A stretch of DNA of 60,302 bases, from assembly GCA_916049765.1 (NCBI GenBank), contig CAJZIX010000006.1, positions 1 through 60,302 of the forward strand, written 5' to 3'. Below the pieces are notes generated by a model. The model saw only the letters and a list, made by a program, of their open reading frames with translations, had not been told where the DNA came from and ran no database searches. The position numbers were made by a program, and so were the translations under genes. Every line of letters starts with the position of its first letter. Within the stretch, counting starts at the first letter, position 1. This document shows, piece after piece, positions 31,456 to 41,747 of this stretch. The DNA comes from an uncultured bacterium. GTDB lineage: Bacteria; Patescibacteriota; Gracilibacteria; Absconditabacterales; Absconditicoccaceae.

Positions 31456-31998
31456 TAAGTAGTGAAATTTTAAACATGTCAAGTTATACAAGACATGTAA
31501 TACACTACTTCCAATTAGACCGTGGATTAATCCCATCCAAAGTCTTTTAGGTTTGCCTTCTTGATGCGCAAATATGACAAATATTGCAGCATAGAAGCAT
31601 CCCATTACTCCCCATAATGAGGATTGGAGGTATTCTCCTATCTCAGGAGAAGCTGGACGATTCATCATAACTACTCTAAAGGCTTCATTAAAAGGGATAT
31701 GAGATATCCCAAATATAATTTGTGCCAAGAAGAGTGTTAGAAGTATAATGTCTTTCTTTAGTTCAGAATTTATTATAAAGAAAGCAATTCCTATTCCTAT
31801 TAGGTAAGGAATTAATCTAAATACTAATTCTTCCCTAATTACATTGGGGATTAAATTTTTTAGTACTTCTTCTGTAGCTGCCATTTCATACTCTACCATT
31901 TCAGGATAGAGAATATGGAAATAGAACCATTTCCACACTAATCCCAAAATAAAGAGTAAAGGGATCATACTGATTTTAATTTTTGTTATTTTTTTCAT
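31453..31998 (-). CDS. CPBP family intramembrane metalloprotease
   Basis: 181 residues with four or more hydrophobic helices. The CPBP (Abi/CAAX protease) motifs are present: EELVFR (EExxxR) near residue 57, ISHIPFN (second motif His) and HVLYN near the end. Such enzymes process prenylated or membrane proteins in eukaryotes and are often linked to bacteriocin immunity in bacteria; the substrate here is unknown. No TGA codon in this gene. Confidence 0.8.
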   Translation of the reverse strand: MKKITKIKISMIPLLFILGLVWKWFYFHILYPEMVEYEMAATEEVLKNLIPNVIREELVFRLIPYLIGIGIAFFIINSELKKDIILLTLFLAQIIFGISHIPFNEAFRVVMMNRPASPEIGEYLQSSLWGVMGCFYAAIFVIFAHQEGKPKRLWMGLIHGLIGSSVLHVLYNLTCLKFHYL

Positions 31999-32259
31999 TG
32001 TATTTATTTTTAATTTTATTTTTATAATATAAACAAAAAATACAAAAAGTCAACTATATGTTTTATGAAAAAATGTTTTAAATAATCTCTCAAGGTGTTT
32101 TAAAACTAAGTCTGTTCAAAAATTCATCGTTATGGTGGTTGTTTCATCTTGTTTAATGTTATCAATTTGATGGTTTAAATGATTAAAGATTATAGACTTT
32201 AATTATATTACTGAGATTTCTTATTATCAAGGATAGATATGTTATTTTTTAAATCACTC

Positions 32260-32287
32260 TTGAAATAAAAGTCAATATCTTTAATAT
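32260..32287 (+). promoter_or_regulatory. Promoter in a 324-base intergenic region
   Basis: TTGAAA (32260-32265) and TAATAT (32282-32287), spacer 16. Bases 31999-32322 are otherwise very AT-rich and I see no gene, RNA or repeat there. Confidence 0.5.
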
Positions 32288-32322
32288 ACATACTCATTCA
32301 TTTTTTAATATTTTTTGAGAGA

Positions 32323-33171
32323 ATGTCTAAACTCAATCCTGAAAGAATGCCTGAATCGAAGTCTCATAAAGCTTATGCCTTTGATATTGATGAAAATTTA
32401 TTGCATACCAACTGCACGGTCTTTGTAGAGAGATGGAATGGAAGTGAATTTGAAAGATGTGAAATTCCAGAAAGTGAGCTTAAGGCAAAACTGGCAGAGG
32501 GGCGAGCCTATCCTGATAATGATCCTGAGGAATGTTTCCGTAATATGAGGCTCGGTAATAGGAAGCTCACTCAAGACCTCTTTGATGCTTTAGATGCTGG
32601 AGCCTATGGTCCTGCTTGGGAAAGATTTAAGCTTGCGAATCTTCAAGCGAGTCCGATTGGAATTATTACGGCTCGTGGACATCCGATTGAGGATATCAAG
32701 AGTGCTCATCAAGCTCTTTTGTATGAGGCGTTTACGCTTGAAGAAAGAGAGCAGTTCTTGGAGCAGATGAAACTTCGCTTGGGAGACTATCATGCAAGTG
32801 CAGATCATCTGATCCAAAACTTTTTTGATACGAATTATTATGCAGCTTGTGCAAATAGAACCTATTCAGATAGTCTTAATCTACCTTTTGATACTCCATC
32901 TCCTAAGAAGAAAGTTTTTGCTTTTCATAAATTTATCGAACATATTGTGAATCTCAATCAGGAGAAGCTTATGAATCCTTATCGCAAAGCTCTAAAAATC
33001 TGATTTAGTGATGATAGTTTAGAAAATTTATCTGCAATAAAGGAAGCAGTCCAAAATCGTTTTGTGCTTCGCTATCCAGAGATTACCTTTGCACTCTACA
33101 ATACCAATAATCCTAAATTCGTGGAAAAGACCCTCTATACTTCTAAACAAAATCAAGATCCAGAATTTTAG
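32323..33171 (+). CDS. HAD-like phosphatase family protein
   Basis: 282 residues. The HAD motif I appears as AFDIDENLLHTN (nucleophile Asp and DxD), motif II as GIITARGH, and a later GFSDDSLENL acid pair may be motif IV. The insert of over 100 residues between motifs I and II serves as a cap. The substrate is not predictable. One TGA-Gly near the C-terminus (KIGFSDD), right at the motif IV Gly. Ends with TAG. Confidence 0.65.
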
Positions 33172-33243
33172 CTTATTCTACCATTTAATAGCTTAAGTAA
33201 TAAGCTTAAGAATCTTTTTTTTTAACCTCTTTTTTATCTCCTC

Positions 33244-33271
33244 TTGTAAAGTTTAGAGATATTTCTACACT
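33244..33271 (+). promoter_or_regulatory. Promoter of the HU gene
   Basis: TTGTAA (33244-33249) and TACACT (33266-33271), spacer 16, 33 bases before the ATG. Confidence 0.55.
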
Positions 33272-33304
33272 TGAGGTACTTTTATTCTCTAACCAACGAC
33301 TACG

Positions 33305-33697
33305 ATGGCTGTAAAGTACAATGTTATTGAAAGAAAGAACCTCCTCAAACCGACTGAAGCTCCAAAATTTTATGCTTCAGCAAAGGCTGATGGAGAGGTG
33401 AGCTTTAAAGCTCTTGCCAAGGAGATTGCCGGTGCTGGTTCTACGGTATCCGATACGGATGTCCTCGCCGTACTTAATGATCTTACGAAAGCATTAGTAA
33501 AGTATCTTGCAGAGGGAAAAATTGTGAGATTTGGAGATTTTGGAAGTTTCCAAGTATCAGTATCAAGTAACGGAGTAGAGACTGCTGAAAAGTTTACTGC
33601 AAGTAATATTACGGGTAATAAGATTCAGTTTCGTCCTGGAGTTGACTTGAAAGCAATGCTCGCGACGGTGAAGTATGAAAAAATGAAAACGAAATAA
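33305..33697 (+). CDS. HU family DNA-binding protein
   Basis: 130 residues, longer than classic HU (90) and like the HU-like proteins known from Bacteroidota. VKYNVIERKN start, helix pair (DTDVLAVLNDLTKALVKYL), then EGKIVRFGDFGSFQVS, the HU/IHF beta-arm motif, and a basic C-terminus. A nucleoid protein, probably abundant; no TGA codon is used for its ten or so Gly. Confidence 0.8.
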   Translation: MAVKYNVIERKNLLKPTEAPKFYASAKADGEVSFKALAKEIAGAGSTVSDTDVLAVLNDLTKALVKYLAEGKIVRFGDFGSFQVSVSSNGVETAEKFTASNITGNKIQFRPGVDLKAMLATVKYEKMKTK

Positions 33698-34002
33698 AAA
33701 TGTCCGTATCTTTTCCCCAACAGGTATATATCTTTCTCCCAAAAGGTATATACCTTTTTTCTGATCGATACATATCTTTTCGGTAAATATTCAGCATTCC
33801 TTTCACTTTTACATCAGAGGTAAAGGTCCTTCCTTTAGAACCTTCCAAACGATTCCGACTTTTCCCTAGCCAAACAGCAACTATTTCATGAAGAGAGAGG
33901 ATACTAGAAGCTTAGGATTTTATAAGATCAAGGAAGCCTTTTTGAAGCATACATCTAATCTGATTCCTATTTCGTGAGATGATTTTTTTGCTATTTTGAA
34001 CA
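33698..34002. other. Intergenic region without recognised genes
   Basis: Contains a repeated GGTATATA(T/C) element (about 33721 and 33746) but no ORF with coding character on either strand. Confidence 0.4.
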
Positions 34003-34034
34003 GAAAAAAGAGATAAAAGTCAGATTTTTTATCT
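34003..34034 (-). terminator. Terminator of the map/hydrolase operon
   Basis: AGATAAAA/TTTTATCT (34011-34018 with 34027-34034) with the dispersed word in its loop and a T-run on the minus strand. Confidence 0.55.
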
Positions 34035-34069
34035 TATGTTCCAAACTTCCTTTCTAGATACAAGTTATG

Positions 34070-34708
34070 TTAATCATGAGTGCTAAAAAGATACTTTTCA
34101 GGAAGTTCAAGATAGCTCTCAAATCCTCAGGGATTAGAAAAGAGATGATCCACTCCCTCAAGCAATAGGATGTTTTTCTTAGTTCAGACAAGCTTTTCCT
34201 TGAGTACTTCATGAAGATCTGCTTCTCCGTCTTCGCTTCCATGGATGATCGTTAACTGTCACTGAAAATTAATCAAGTTCTTTATATTCTGCTCAAAATC
34301 AATTGAAAGTACAGGATTGACGAGTAAAAGTCTTGAAATCTGAGGATAGGCATCAAGAGAGTTCGCGAGAAAGAGTCCTCAAGCCGAAGACCCCATTGCA
34401 AAGCTTTCCCATTTCTCAAATCCAAAACAACTCATGGTTTCTTCTACAAATTCCATGGCATTTTGAATAAAGGGATGAGCCTTAGCTTCAAGAGGAAGCT
34501 GATTTTCTACTACGAATATATTTGCACCGTAGTGTTCTACGAGTTTTGAGGCAATAATCTGGTATTTATTTTTGTAGCCATCAACGCTTCCTCCCTGTCC
34601 CACGATAATGAGCACTGCAAGCGGATTTTTCCCAGGATAAACGGCAACTTCTACCATTTGCTCTGTAAATCCCTGATTGAGAAAGAAAAAGGTTTTCTCT
34701 GCTTCCAT
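34070..34708 (-). CDS. Alpha/beta hydrolase
   Basis: 212 residues. The oxyanion/N-terminal part (AVLIIVGQGGSVDGYKNKY), the nucleophile elbow FAMGSSAGGLFLA (GxSxG; the first Gly after the Ala is TGA), LLLVNPVL, IIHGSEDGEADLHEV (acid) and LLEGVDHLF (His) give a full catalytic triad. A small serine hydrolase or esterase with unknown substrate. It lies 40 bases downstream of map on the same strand and probably shares its transcript. Confidence 0.8.
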
Positions 34709-34748
34709 TCGCCTTTTGATAGCAATTAAAGAAAATAAGGAGGTATTT

Positions 34749-35522
34749 CTAATACCAGTCTTCTGTCACTCCAGCCAAAACTTTCGGACCATTTTCGGTA
34801 ATCAGCACTGTATATTCCCATTGAGCACCCAAGTCTCCCTTTCTACAGTAGAGGTTCCAATCGCTCTCATGATAGACAACATCATCAGATTTAACGGCAG
34901 TAATTGGCTCAAGTGCAATGATCATTCAAGGAATCCACTCAATCTTTTTCATCTTGGCATTAGGGTAGTTGTAGAAATGAGGAAGTTCGTGAACTTCATT
35001 TCCTACTCCGTGACCAGTCAGTGTTTTAATAATTTCAAAGCCATTATTCTTTACATGATTATAAACCGCTTTAGAATAATCATACGCAAAACCTCAGGTT
35101 TCAATGCTAGCTACTCAGCGGTCTAGTGCTTGTTTCGTGATCTTGATGAGTTCAGCTCCGAGGGGATTTAATCCAGCGTCGCCGATAATCATAGAAATAC
35201 AAGCATCAGAAATTCCTTTTTTGTAGAGGACTCCGGTATCAATTTTTAAAAGATCTCAATTTTTCAAAAGGGTTTCATCAGGAATTCCGTGAACGACGCA
35301 GTCATTTACTGAGAGGCAGAGATTAGCAGGGAATCCTTCATAGCCTTTAAAGGCTCCTTTCAGATTTCTTTTATCCAGCCAGGCTTGTGCAAGTTCTTCT
35401 ACTTCAATGAGACTTATTCCAGCTTTGGTATGCTCTTTGAGGTAATGGAGCAGTTCAGTGAGATAGGCACAAGAATCAGAGATATTCTGAATTTGTTGTG
35501 GGGTTTTGATGAGGTTTTTCAT
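34749..35522 (-). CDS. map: Methionine aminopeptidase, type I
   Basis: 257 residues. NLCLSVNDCVVHGIPD is the MetAP signature, then metal ligands: DLLKIDTGVLYKKGISDACISM (two Asp), TGHGVGNEVHELPHF (His), PGMIIALEPI (Glu) and WEYTVLIT (Glu). It removes N-terminal Met from nascent proteins. ATG at 35522 gives the usual N-terminus (KNLIKTPQQIQNI); the track-like longer start at 35552 is not needed. Ends in TAG. Confidence 0.92.
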
Positions 35523-35561
35523 GAGAATAATATGATAAGTAAAGTCCTTCAATAAAAAAAA

Positions 35562-35696
35562 CCGATTAGCCGTGAAAAGCGTATCATCTCTCCTTACGGA
35601 AAGGTGGGTAGCTCCTCAAGATCATTACGATCTGATTTTTGGCTCCCAAGAATAAGTTGAGATTTTTGATAGTAAGCTTTCCCACGAGATAATCAG
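35562..35696 (+). ncRNA. Candidate structured RNA between map and lgt
   Basis: Nested pairings fill this region: GATTA/TAATC (35564-35568 with 35690-35694) encloses CCGT/ACGG (35570-35573 with 35596-35599) and GTGGG-t-AGCT/AGCT-tt-CCCAC (35604-35613 with 35675-35685). Inside the latter CTCAA/TTGAG (35615-35619 with 35657-35661) holds two hairpins, GATC-ATTAC-GATC and TTGG-ctc-CCAA. No ORF occupies it. The strand is uncertain, since inverted pairs work on both; on the minus strand it would be the map leader. It does not match SRP RNA or tmRNA signatures; 6S RNA cannot be excluded. Confidence 0.35.
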
Positions 35697-35805
35697 TCTT
35701 CCCTTTTTTTAGGGATTTAAAACTCATTTTCAAATGAAAGTCGATTTTTCTTGCAACTGAGGCTTAAAACAATAGACTGACGATGTTTTATTTGCTTTGT
35801 TCATT

Positions 35806-36669
35806 ATGGTTGCTTTTCAGCTTTTTGGTCTTTCAATCTATTGGTATGGAATATTCTATGCCTTAGCCTTTATCTTAGGATATTTTGGTTTTACTTGGAT
35901 TGGAAAGCAAGAGCGATTTTCGACTTCTCCAAGGATCCAGAAACTTTTAACAGAGGAGCTGGAAGATCTGCTTTTTGCGATAGCACTTGGAGTGATTTTT
36001 GGAGGAAGGCTCGGGCATGTTCTTATCTATGGAAATGGCTACTATTTTTCTCATTTGAGTGAGATTTTTAAGGTTCGAGAAGGAGGAATGTCCTTTATTG
36101 GAGGAATTCTTTGAGTCGTATTCTCGATTGCGCTTTTTGTAAAGCTAAAAAACCTGACAAGAAAGGATTTTTTGTTCTTATTTGATCTGATTTTAATTTT
36201 TGTTCCTTTAGGAATTTTCTTTGGAAGGTTTGGGAACTATCTCAATCAAGAATTGTATGGTATTCCTGTTTCTGAGCTTCCTCAGCGGTTAAGTCAGGTT
36301 TTCTCTACTTTTGGTCTTGTCCATCAGTATAGTAGAATTGATGAGATTCAAAGGGTAAATACTAACTTTCTTTCAATGCTTTTTGAGGGAGGAGGACTGT
36401 TTTTAGCTCAGCTTTTGGTCGCTTTTCGTATGATTAGACAATGAAAACGAAAAGTCTGATATTTAGCGACGAACTTCCTTCTTTATTATTCTCTCATCAG
36501 ATTTGTTCTAGAGTATTTGAGGGCAGATAGTCAGCAGGAAATCATTGTCTTTTTGAGCAAGAGTCAGCGATTTTTTCTGATCTTTATCTTGATTGCTTTA
36601 GGTATTAAATTTCTTCTCTCTAGGAATCAGCCTTTACTTGCTATTTCTGATAAAAAATGTTTGAAATAA
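35806..36669 (+). CDS. lgt: Prolipoprotein diacylglyceryl transferase
   Basis: 287 residues with about seven membrane helices. IYWYGIFYALAFILGY, then GRLGHVLIYG and REGGMSFIGGILGVV are Lgt motifs; the signature FGRFGNYLNQELYG is complete, and FVLEYLRAD holds the conserved Arg. It lipidates lipobox Cys, fitting the two lipoproteins in this window. Its last 13 bases overlap the start of the next gene. Confidence 0.9.
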
Positions 36670-37421
36670 CCTTAAAATTTTTGGAAGCAGTAAGACTGAA
36701 TAATTCAACAGAATGGCTCCATACTCATTGGGATCTTTATCAGCAAGAGAAGAAGAGATTTACACAGTTTATAGATGTTTTTCTCAAAGAAGCAAAAAAA
36801 CTGAATCCTCTTTTAGAGGACTTAGAGCTGAAAGAGTGTTTGTATAGATTTAATAAGGACCTTCGTTTTTCTAGGGATGCTAAGCCTTACAAAGAAAATT
36901 TTTGAGCGATTGTGGCTTATGGAGGGAAAAAGTCAGATTTTCCTTGTTTTTATTTTCATCTTGAGCCAGGAAAAAGTGCTTTTTATGGAGGAGTTTATTT
37001 GCCTAATCCAAAGCATGAAACACAAATTAGGAAACATCTTTTGAAGAATTTCCACAGATGGGAGGCACTTATTTCAGCTCCAAAATTTAAAAAGTATTAT
37101 GGAGAGCCGAGCGCTGAACATTATTATAAGAGTACTTACAAACTTAAACAACTCTTCAAAACGAATCCAGATCTTTTGCAACAGATCAGTCCCTCATTGA
37201 AAAACTATGCTTTAGAAAACTATGCTCAGGCTTCTGCTTTAGTACAATTTCCAAGAGATACTGAAAAAACTCTCAGTCAGTTAGCATATTTCAGAGATTG
37301 GCTCTTCTCTCATTCCTTAAAAGATCAGGTGCTCCTATGAGGCGATCTTTTATCAGAAATGCTAAAGGCTTATAAAACTATCTTACCGGTTCTAAATTTT
37401 CTTCAGGAGGCTTATGAATAG
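36657..37421 (+). CDS. DUF2461 family protein
   Basis: 254 residues. The DUF2461 pattern is clear: FLEAVRLNNSTEWLHTH at the N-terminus, YRFNKDLRFSRDAKPYKENFG, then PCFYFHLEPGKSAFYGGVYLP. The family has no established function. Two TGA-Gly codons, one in the conserved KENFG. Starts inside the end of lgt and stops 4 bases before the convergent EEP gene. Confidence 0.8.
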
Positions 37422-37425
37422 TTGA

Positions 37426-38478
37426 TTATTCAATGTCAAAGACAAAACCTCTATGATCCGAACCAGGAATTTGAATGCTTTTTAAATTTTGAATTTTTAT
37501 ATTAGGACTGATGAAGAGGTGATCAATATGACTTCGGAGGAGAGGAAGCTTTCCAGTTACGGTTCTTAGCCAGAGAGGGAGAAACTCAAAATCATGATGA
37601 ACTTTTAACATCTCGGATAAACTCCAAGTGAAAAGGAATGGGAAATTTCTCGTACTATTTTGTAGTTCTCCAGAAAGGCTTCTTGCAAAATCTTTATAAT
37701 AGTTTGACCATGGACTGATATTAAAATCTCCAATCATAATAATTTTTGCATTTTTTTCTCTTGATGCAGGGTGTAAAGTTAAGAATTCAGATTTTAGCTG
37801 TTGAAGTTGTTCATTTCTTCTTTCAAAAAACGACTTGCTCACAGGAGAAGCAGTATGAATTTCATAGAAATAGTATGGAGTTTGATCTTTCTCAACTCTA
37901 AAATAACCATATCTTCGGCTTCCTTGTTCAAAATTATCTGCAAGATTAGTGATTGGAAACTTGCTAAATACAACACTTCCTACGAAAATTTTAGATCGCG
38001 TTGTGGTATTCATATATGGGTAATGCTCGTCAAGAAATGTTTTTAATCCCTCTTTATGTTGATCACTAAATTCTACAAAAACAAGAATATCAGGATGTTC
38101 TTCTAGAATTTTTTGTTTTATATCTTCAAAGTTGCTATTCCCTTCATAGATATTAGAGTAAAGAACTCTGATAGGAGCTTTCAGTTCTTCTTTGCTGAGA
38201 AGGTCTTGATGGTAAAATTGTTGCACTTCCCCAGAGAAAATTCGAAAGAGAGCTCAAAAAATAAGGACAAAAACTGGAGCACATCTAGTTTTTAGATTTC
38301 TCTTTCCCATTGGTTTATAGAGCTTTTTTCGTAATTGAAAGAGCCAGTAAATAAGGAAAAAAAGACTTAAAAGTCAGATATAAGGCAAAAAGCTGATTGC
38401 AAGTTCACCAAAATAACTTCCTTTCATTAGGATTAGTAGAACTTCCAAAAGAAGAGTAAAGAGTGAAAGAACAAGCAT
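37426..38478 (-). CDS. Membrane-anchored endonuclease/exonuclease/phosphatase family protein
   Basis: 350 residues. Residues 1-90 hold about three hydrophobic segments; from residue 105 on is an EEP domain: IRVLYSNIYEGN, DILVFVEFSDQH (metal Glu), YYFYEIHTASPV, IIMIGDFNISPWS (GDFN) and PGSDHRGFVFDIE (terminal SDH). This layout resembles the bacterial membrane EEP proteins with an N-terminal helix bundle. It may cleave phosphodiesters of nucleic acids or lipids outside the membrane. ATG at 38478 was chosen since hydrophobic coding extends that far. Confidence 0.8.
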
Positions 38479-38584
38479 TTCTGAGCAAAAAATAAACGAA
38501 AAAAGTATAACTATCTCCTGATAAAAAACAATTAGAAGAAAATAAAATTCTATCTTAACAAGGAAGTTAGTTAAGTGGGTTTAG

Positions 38585-39028
38585 CTATAAGAAGTGTTTT
38601 TTTATATATTTTATTGCTTTTAAAAAATCTTTTTCTGATAAAAATTGGCGTTCTTCTCGGCTGGTTTTTTCTGGACCAATCGCCATATCAGGAATAAGAT
38701 GAAAGTGCATATGATTCACACTTTTCCCTATTGTTCCTCCCATAAATCCATCTCTCAAAAGGAGGTTAACATCATGATGTTTTTGATGGAGCTTTTTGTT
38801 CCATTTACTTATCAGTTGCATTAAATCTTGGACTTCATCCCATGAAAGATCGTTGAAAAGTATTACATGCCTCTTAGGAATGATAAGGAGATGATTTTTG
38901 ATATAGGGGGCACGAGCTAAAGTAACATAGAAGGAATCTGATTTTTCTAAAATAAATTCCTTTGGCATACTACAAAAGGGGCAGAGGTTATGCTGGAGAT
39001 TATAAGCAATAATATCGTGATATTTCAT
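38585..39028 (-). CDS. HIT family protein
   Basis: 147 residues. CPFCSMPKE is the N-terminal zinc-type Cys pair, HLLIIPKRHV is the early HIT segment and VNHMHFHLIPD is the HxHxH triad of nucleotide hydrolases/transferases (Hint/FHIT fold). It probably hydrolyses a nucleotide conjugate. No TGA codon. Part of a five-gene minus-strand run from 41561 to 37426. Confidence 0.85.
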   Translation of the reverse strand: MKYHDIIAYNLQHNLCPFCSMPKEFILEKSDSFYVTLARAPYIKNHLLIIPKRHVILFNDLSWDEVQDLMQLISKWNKKLHQKHHDVNLLLRDGFMGGTIGKSVNHMHFHLIPDMAIGPEKTSREERQFLSEKDFLKAIKYIKKHFL

Positions 39029-39046
39029 AAAGAGTGAATATATTAC

Positions 39047-40402
39047 CTAAAGTTTCATCTCCTTTTCTAGGAGAATATTGAGTGGATCGTTATTCCCGAT
39101 TTCAGTAGGAAGGATGTCGTAGTTTCTGATAAGTTGAAGTACATAATAAGCAATGGTTCCTTGAATTCATAGATAGAAAAAAATGAGTGAGAAAATAAGC
39201 TGTCCAGAGAGTGAAAGTCTCATGAGAAGCATAATGTTTAAGAGCATTGCAACTAGACTTGTCAAGAGCCAGAAAATCACATCAGTTTTTTTAAACCATG
39301 CTTTTATTGCAGGAATTCTTGTATAGAAAACCAAGATTCCACATAGGATATTCCGTGCAATTAACCAAGGAAGCATTTCTTTTACTCCATCACCAAAAAC
39401 AAGTAAACTGATATAAAGAGAGAAGTTAATAATGAGTGCTACTGCAAATCTACTTATAAGTGAGAAAATCTGATTTTTTTTAAGAAGAAAGGCGTTTATG
39501 AGAAATAGAGCAATTCATGATCGATATCGTCGCTGTTGGAGGACTTGTCATTGAAATATTGGTAAAAGATAAGTAACCAAAATCCCAATAAGTAAGCCAA
39601 CATTGCTGTATTCAAAGAGTCTTTCAATTTTTTTAGGTAGTCCTTGTAAAAAATGAAAAAAGGAAAGAAAGTCAGATTTTTTTTCTTTTTTTAGAATCCT
39701 TTCTCCAGCGAGAACCCTTCTTAGGGAAATTTCTTTCTTTAGTGTTTCTTTTTCTTTTGGTAGTTGATAGGCGTGGTTAAGGAGTAAGAGGAATATGCAA
39801 TAAGCTAATAGATCAAGATTCAAAGCATAAAGCGGGGTAGAGATAATTGAAAATAGGATATCTCCTATTAAAAGAAGGCAAAGAAAGAAAAAATAATAGT
39901 GATGATCTTTTTCTACGTTCCTAAAATTTCCTATTCCATACCATAATCCTCCAAACCCAAGATTGGCTAAGATTAAGCAGATGCTTAATATTCCTGTGAA
40001 ATTATTTCGTCCATTCTCTAGCAGACGATCTCCTAATAAGAGGGCTAAAATAAAGAGAAATCCGTATCTAAAGATATTTTTCCCATCTTGATACTCTCGA
40101 AAATACGAACAGTACCAGAGAATCCGTGAGATGAAAAGTAAAATAAAAAAAGAAGTCTGATTGCTGAGTCCAATAAAATTTAACATTCCAAAAAGCCCAA
40201 AGAATACCAAGAGCCCTAAGGCATAAAGTCCATATTTTTCTGCAAAATCTCCTTCAGAAAATTTTAGTTTCACATCTTGGATTCCTTGTGAAAAAAAGAA
40301 AATCAGAAAGAGTAATGGAAATAAACCAAAATATCGCACTTCTAATTGCACAAAAAATGCGATAAAAACGGTACAAATAGTAAATATTGTGAGATAAAGC
40401 AC
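39047..40402 (-). CDS. Polytopic membrane protein, unknown
   Basis: 451 codons with about ten hydrophobic segments and a charged loop in the middle (KEKETLKKEISLRRVLAGERILKKEKKSDF). GTG at 40402, 10 bases after the previous stop, is the only plausible start. A few TGA-Gly codons. I see no family motif; polymerase/flippase-type envelope proteins have similar plans, but this is only a likeness. Confidence 0.6.
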
Positions 40403-40412
40403 AGAATAACTG

Positions 40413-41561
40413 CTAAAAAACTAAAATAATTTTTATAAAATGGATGATCCCTCCATAAATTCCAAGAATTCAGATAAGAAGCAATCCGTACTGGGAGAGA
40501 TTTTTTGGTTTGAGATATTCATTGCTGAGTCTGAAAAGACCTGCCAATATCGCTCAATAAATAAATATAATTCAGAATTTTTGAAAACTAAGATTAATTC
40601 AAAGTTGATTGGCGAATACAGCGAGGATACTCATTTCTATGAGCATAAAAAGAAGCATGAGTTCTATCCCTTTAAAAACCTGCTGAACAAAAAGAAGTCT
40701 ATTTTGTGAGGCGAACTGAATATCTTTATAAAGATATTGAGAAAAGAGCTTGAGGTATCAAAGAGATACATACATTGTTTCTTCTCTAGAGAGTTGCGCA
40801 CCAAGCGCATTGAGGAGATTTGCTTTTGCGAGTCTGGTTTGTTCCCTGATGACTTCTACATTTGTGACTTGGCTTTTGGGAGCAATGGTAAAAATTTTAT
40901 CTGATTCTAGTTTTCACAAGAGTAAATCCTGAGTCTCTACGATCAGATTCATTGCTTTATGGAGTTCCTCAATAATTTTATCATAGTTGGTAGCAAGACG
41001 GAGTTTGCTAATCTCTCCTCTCATATCATCAAATTTTTTCAAAGTCATAGGAGGAATATTTCTTCCACCAATTGCCAAAAGCTGATCAATTTGGTTGATA
41101 ATTTGGTCAATTGCATTATATGCTTTTTTGAGCTTCTTATCGTTGTAGTTGAGTCTTCCTTTTTTTTCAGCTTTTTCTTTTTCTTGTTTCTTGATTTGAG
41201 CTTGATGTTCTGCTTGTTTATTTACTGTTTGAATCAGGCTTTGTACCTTTTTCTCATCAAGTGGATTCAAGAAATAGTTTGCATTTGTTACTTTCAATTC
41301 AAGCTTTACCACATAGGAAAGAAATTCTTCTAATTTTTCTAGCTGTCCAACAATTCTAAAAACCTGATTTTTCCCCTCAATATCTAGATACATTGTACCA
41401 AAATCCTCTGGTTTCCCAGTATAATATTCTAGCCCCAAAACAATAACCTTTTGGTCGGAAAGAAATTGCTTTACAGATGACACATCTTCTCCCTCTATCA
41501 AAAGTTCTAAGCTATAGTTTTTGTCTGAAATATCCTTAATCCCTGTTAAGTGAAAAAACAT
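40413..41561 (-). CDS. Coiled-coil protein with C-terminal membrane segments, unknown
   Basis: 382 codons. Residues 1-105 are globular, 110-145 form a Lys/Glu-rich coiled coil (KKQEKEKAEKKGRL), and after residue 300 three hydrophobic segments follow (ELMLLFMLIEMSILAVFA; IIFIYGAILAGLF; YGLLLIGILGIYGGII). No motif recognised. It is the first gene of the run and is separated by 10 bases from the next membrane gene, suggesting one complex. Confidence 0.6.
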
Positions 41562-41747
41562 TCCTCAAAAATACTGATAAAACCTAGGAAATTTTTCCTA
41601 TACCTTCACTTTATATTGAAAAAAACAAAAAAATCAATATATACTCTGCCGTTTTACTTTAAAAGAAAAGTCAGTTTTTTTTGTAATTTCTTCTCTATCT
41701 GGCTATAATGAGAAAGGCTACGGCTTTTTAATCTTCTAAACAAAAAT

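Noticed and set aside
33609..33848. 79-codon minus-strand ORF overlapping the HU gene end
   Set aside because: Shadow of HU and of the non-coding region behind it; no promoter or recognisable protein.
34054..34242. 62-codon minus-strand ORF ending in LKSIFLALMINITCI
   Set aside because: Out of frame with the hydrolase, whose own frame continues through TGA-Gly codons to TAA at 34070.
35562..35696. SRP RNA or tmRNA
   Set aside because: The SRP GGAAG/AGCAG core and the tmRNA tRNA-like ends and tag frame are not present.
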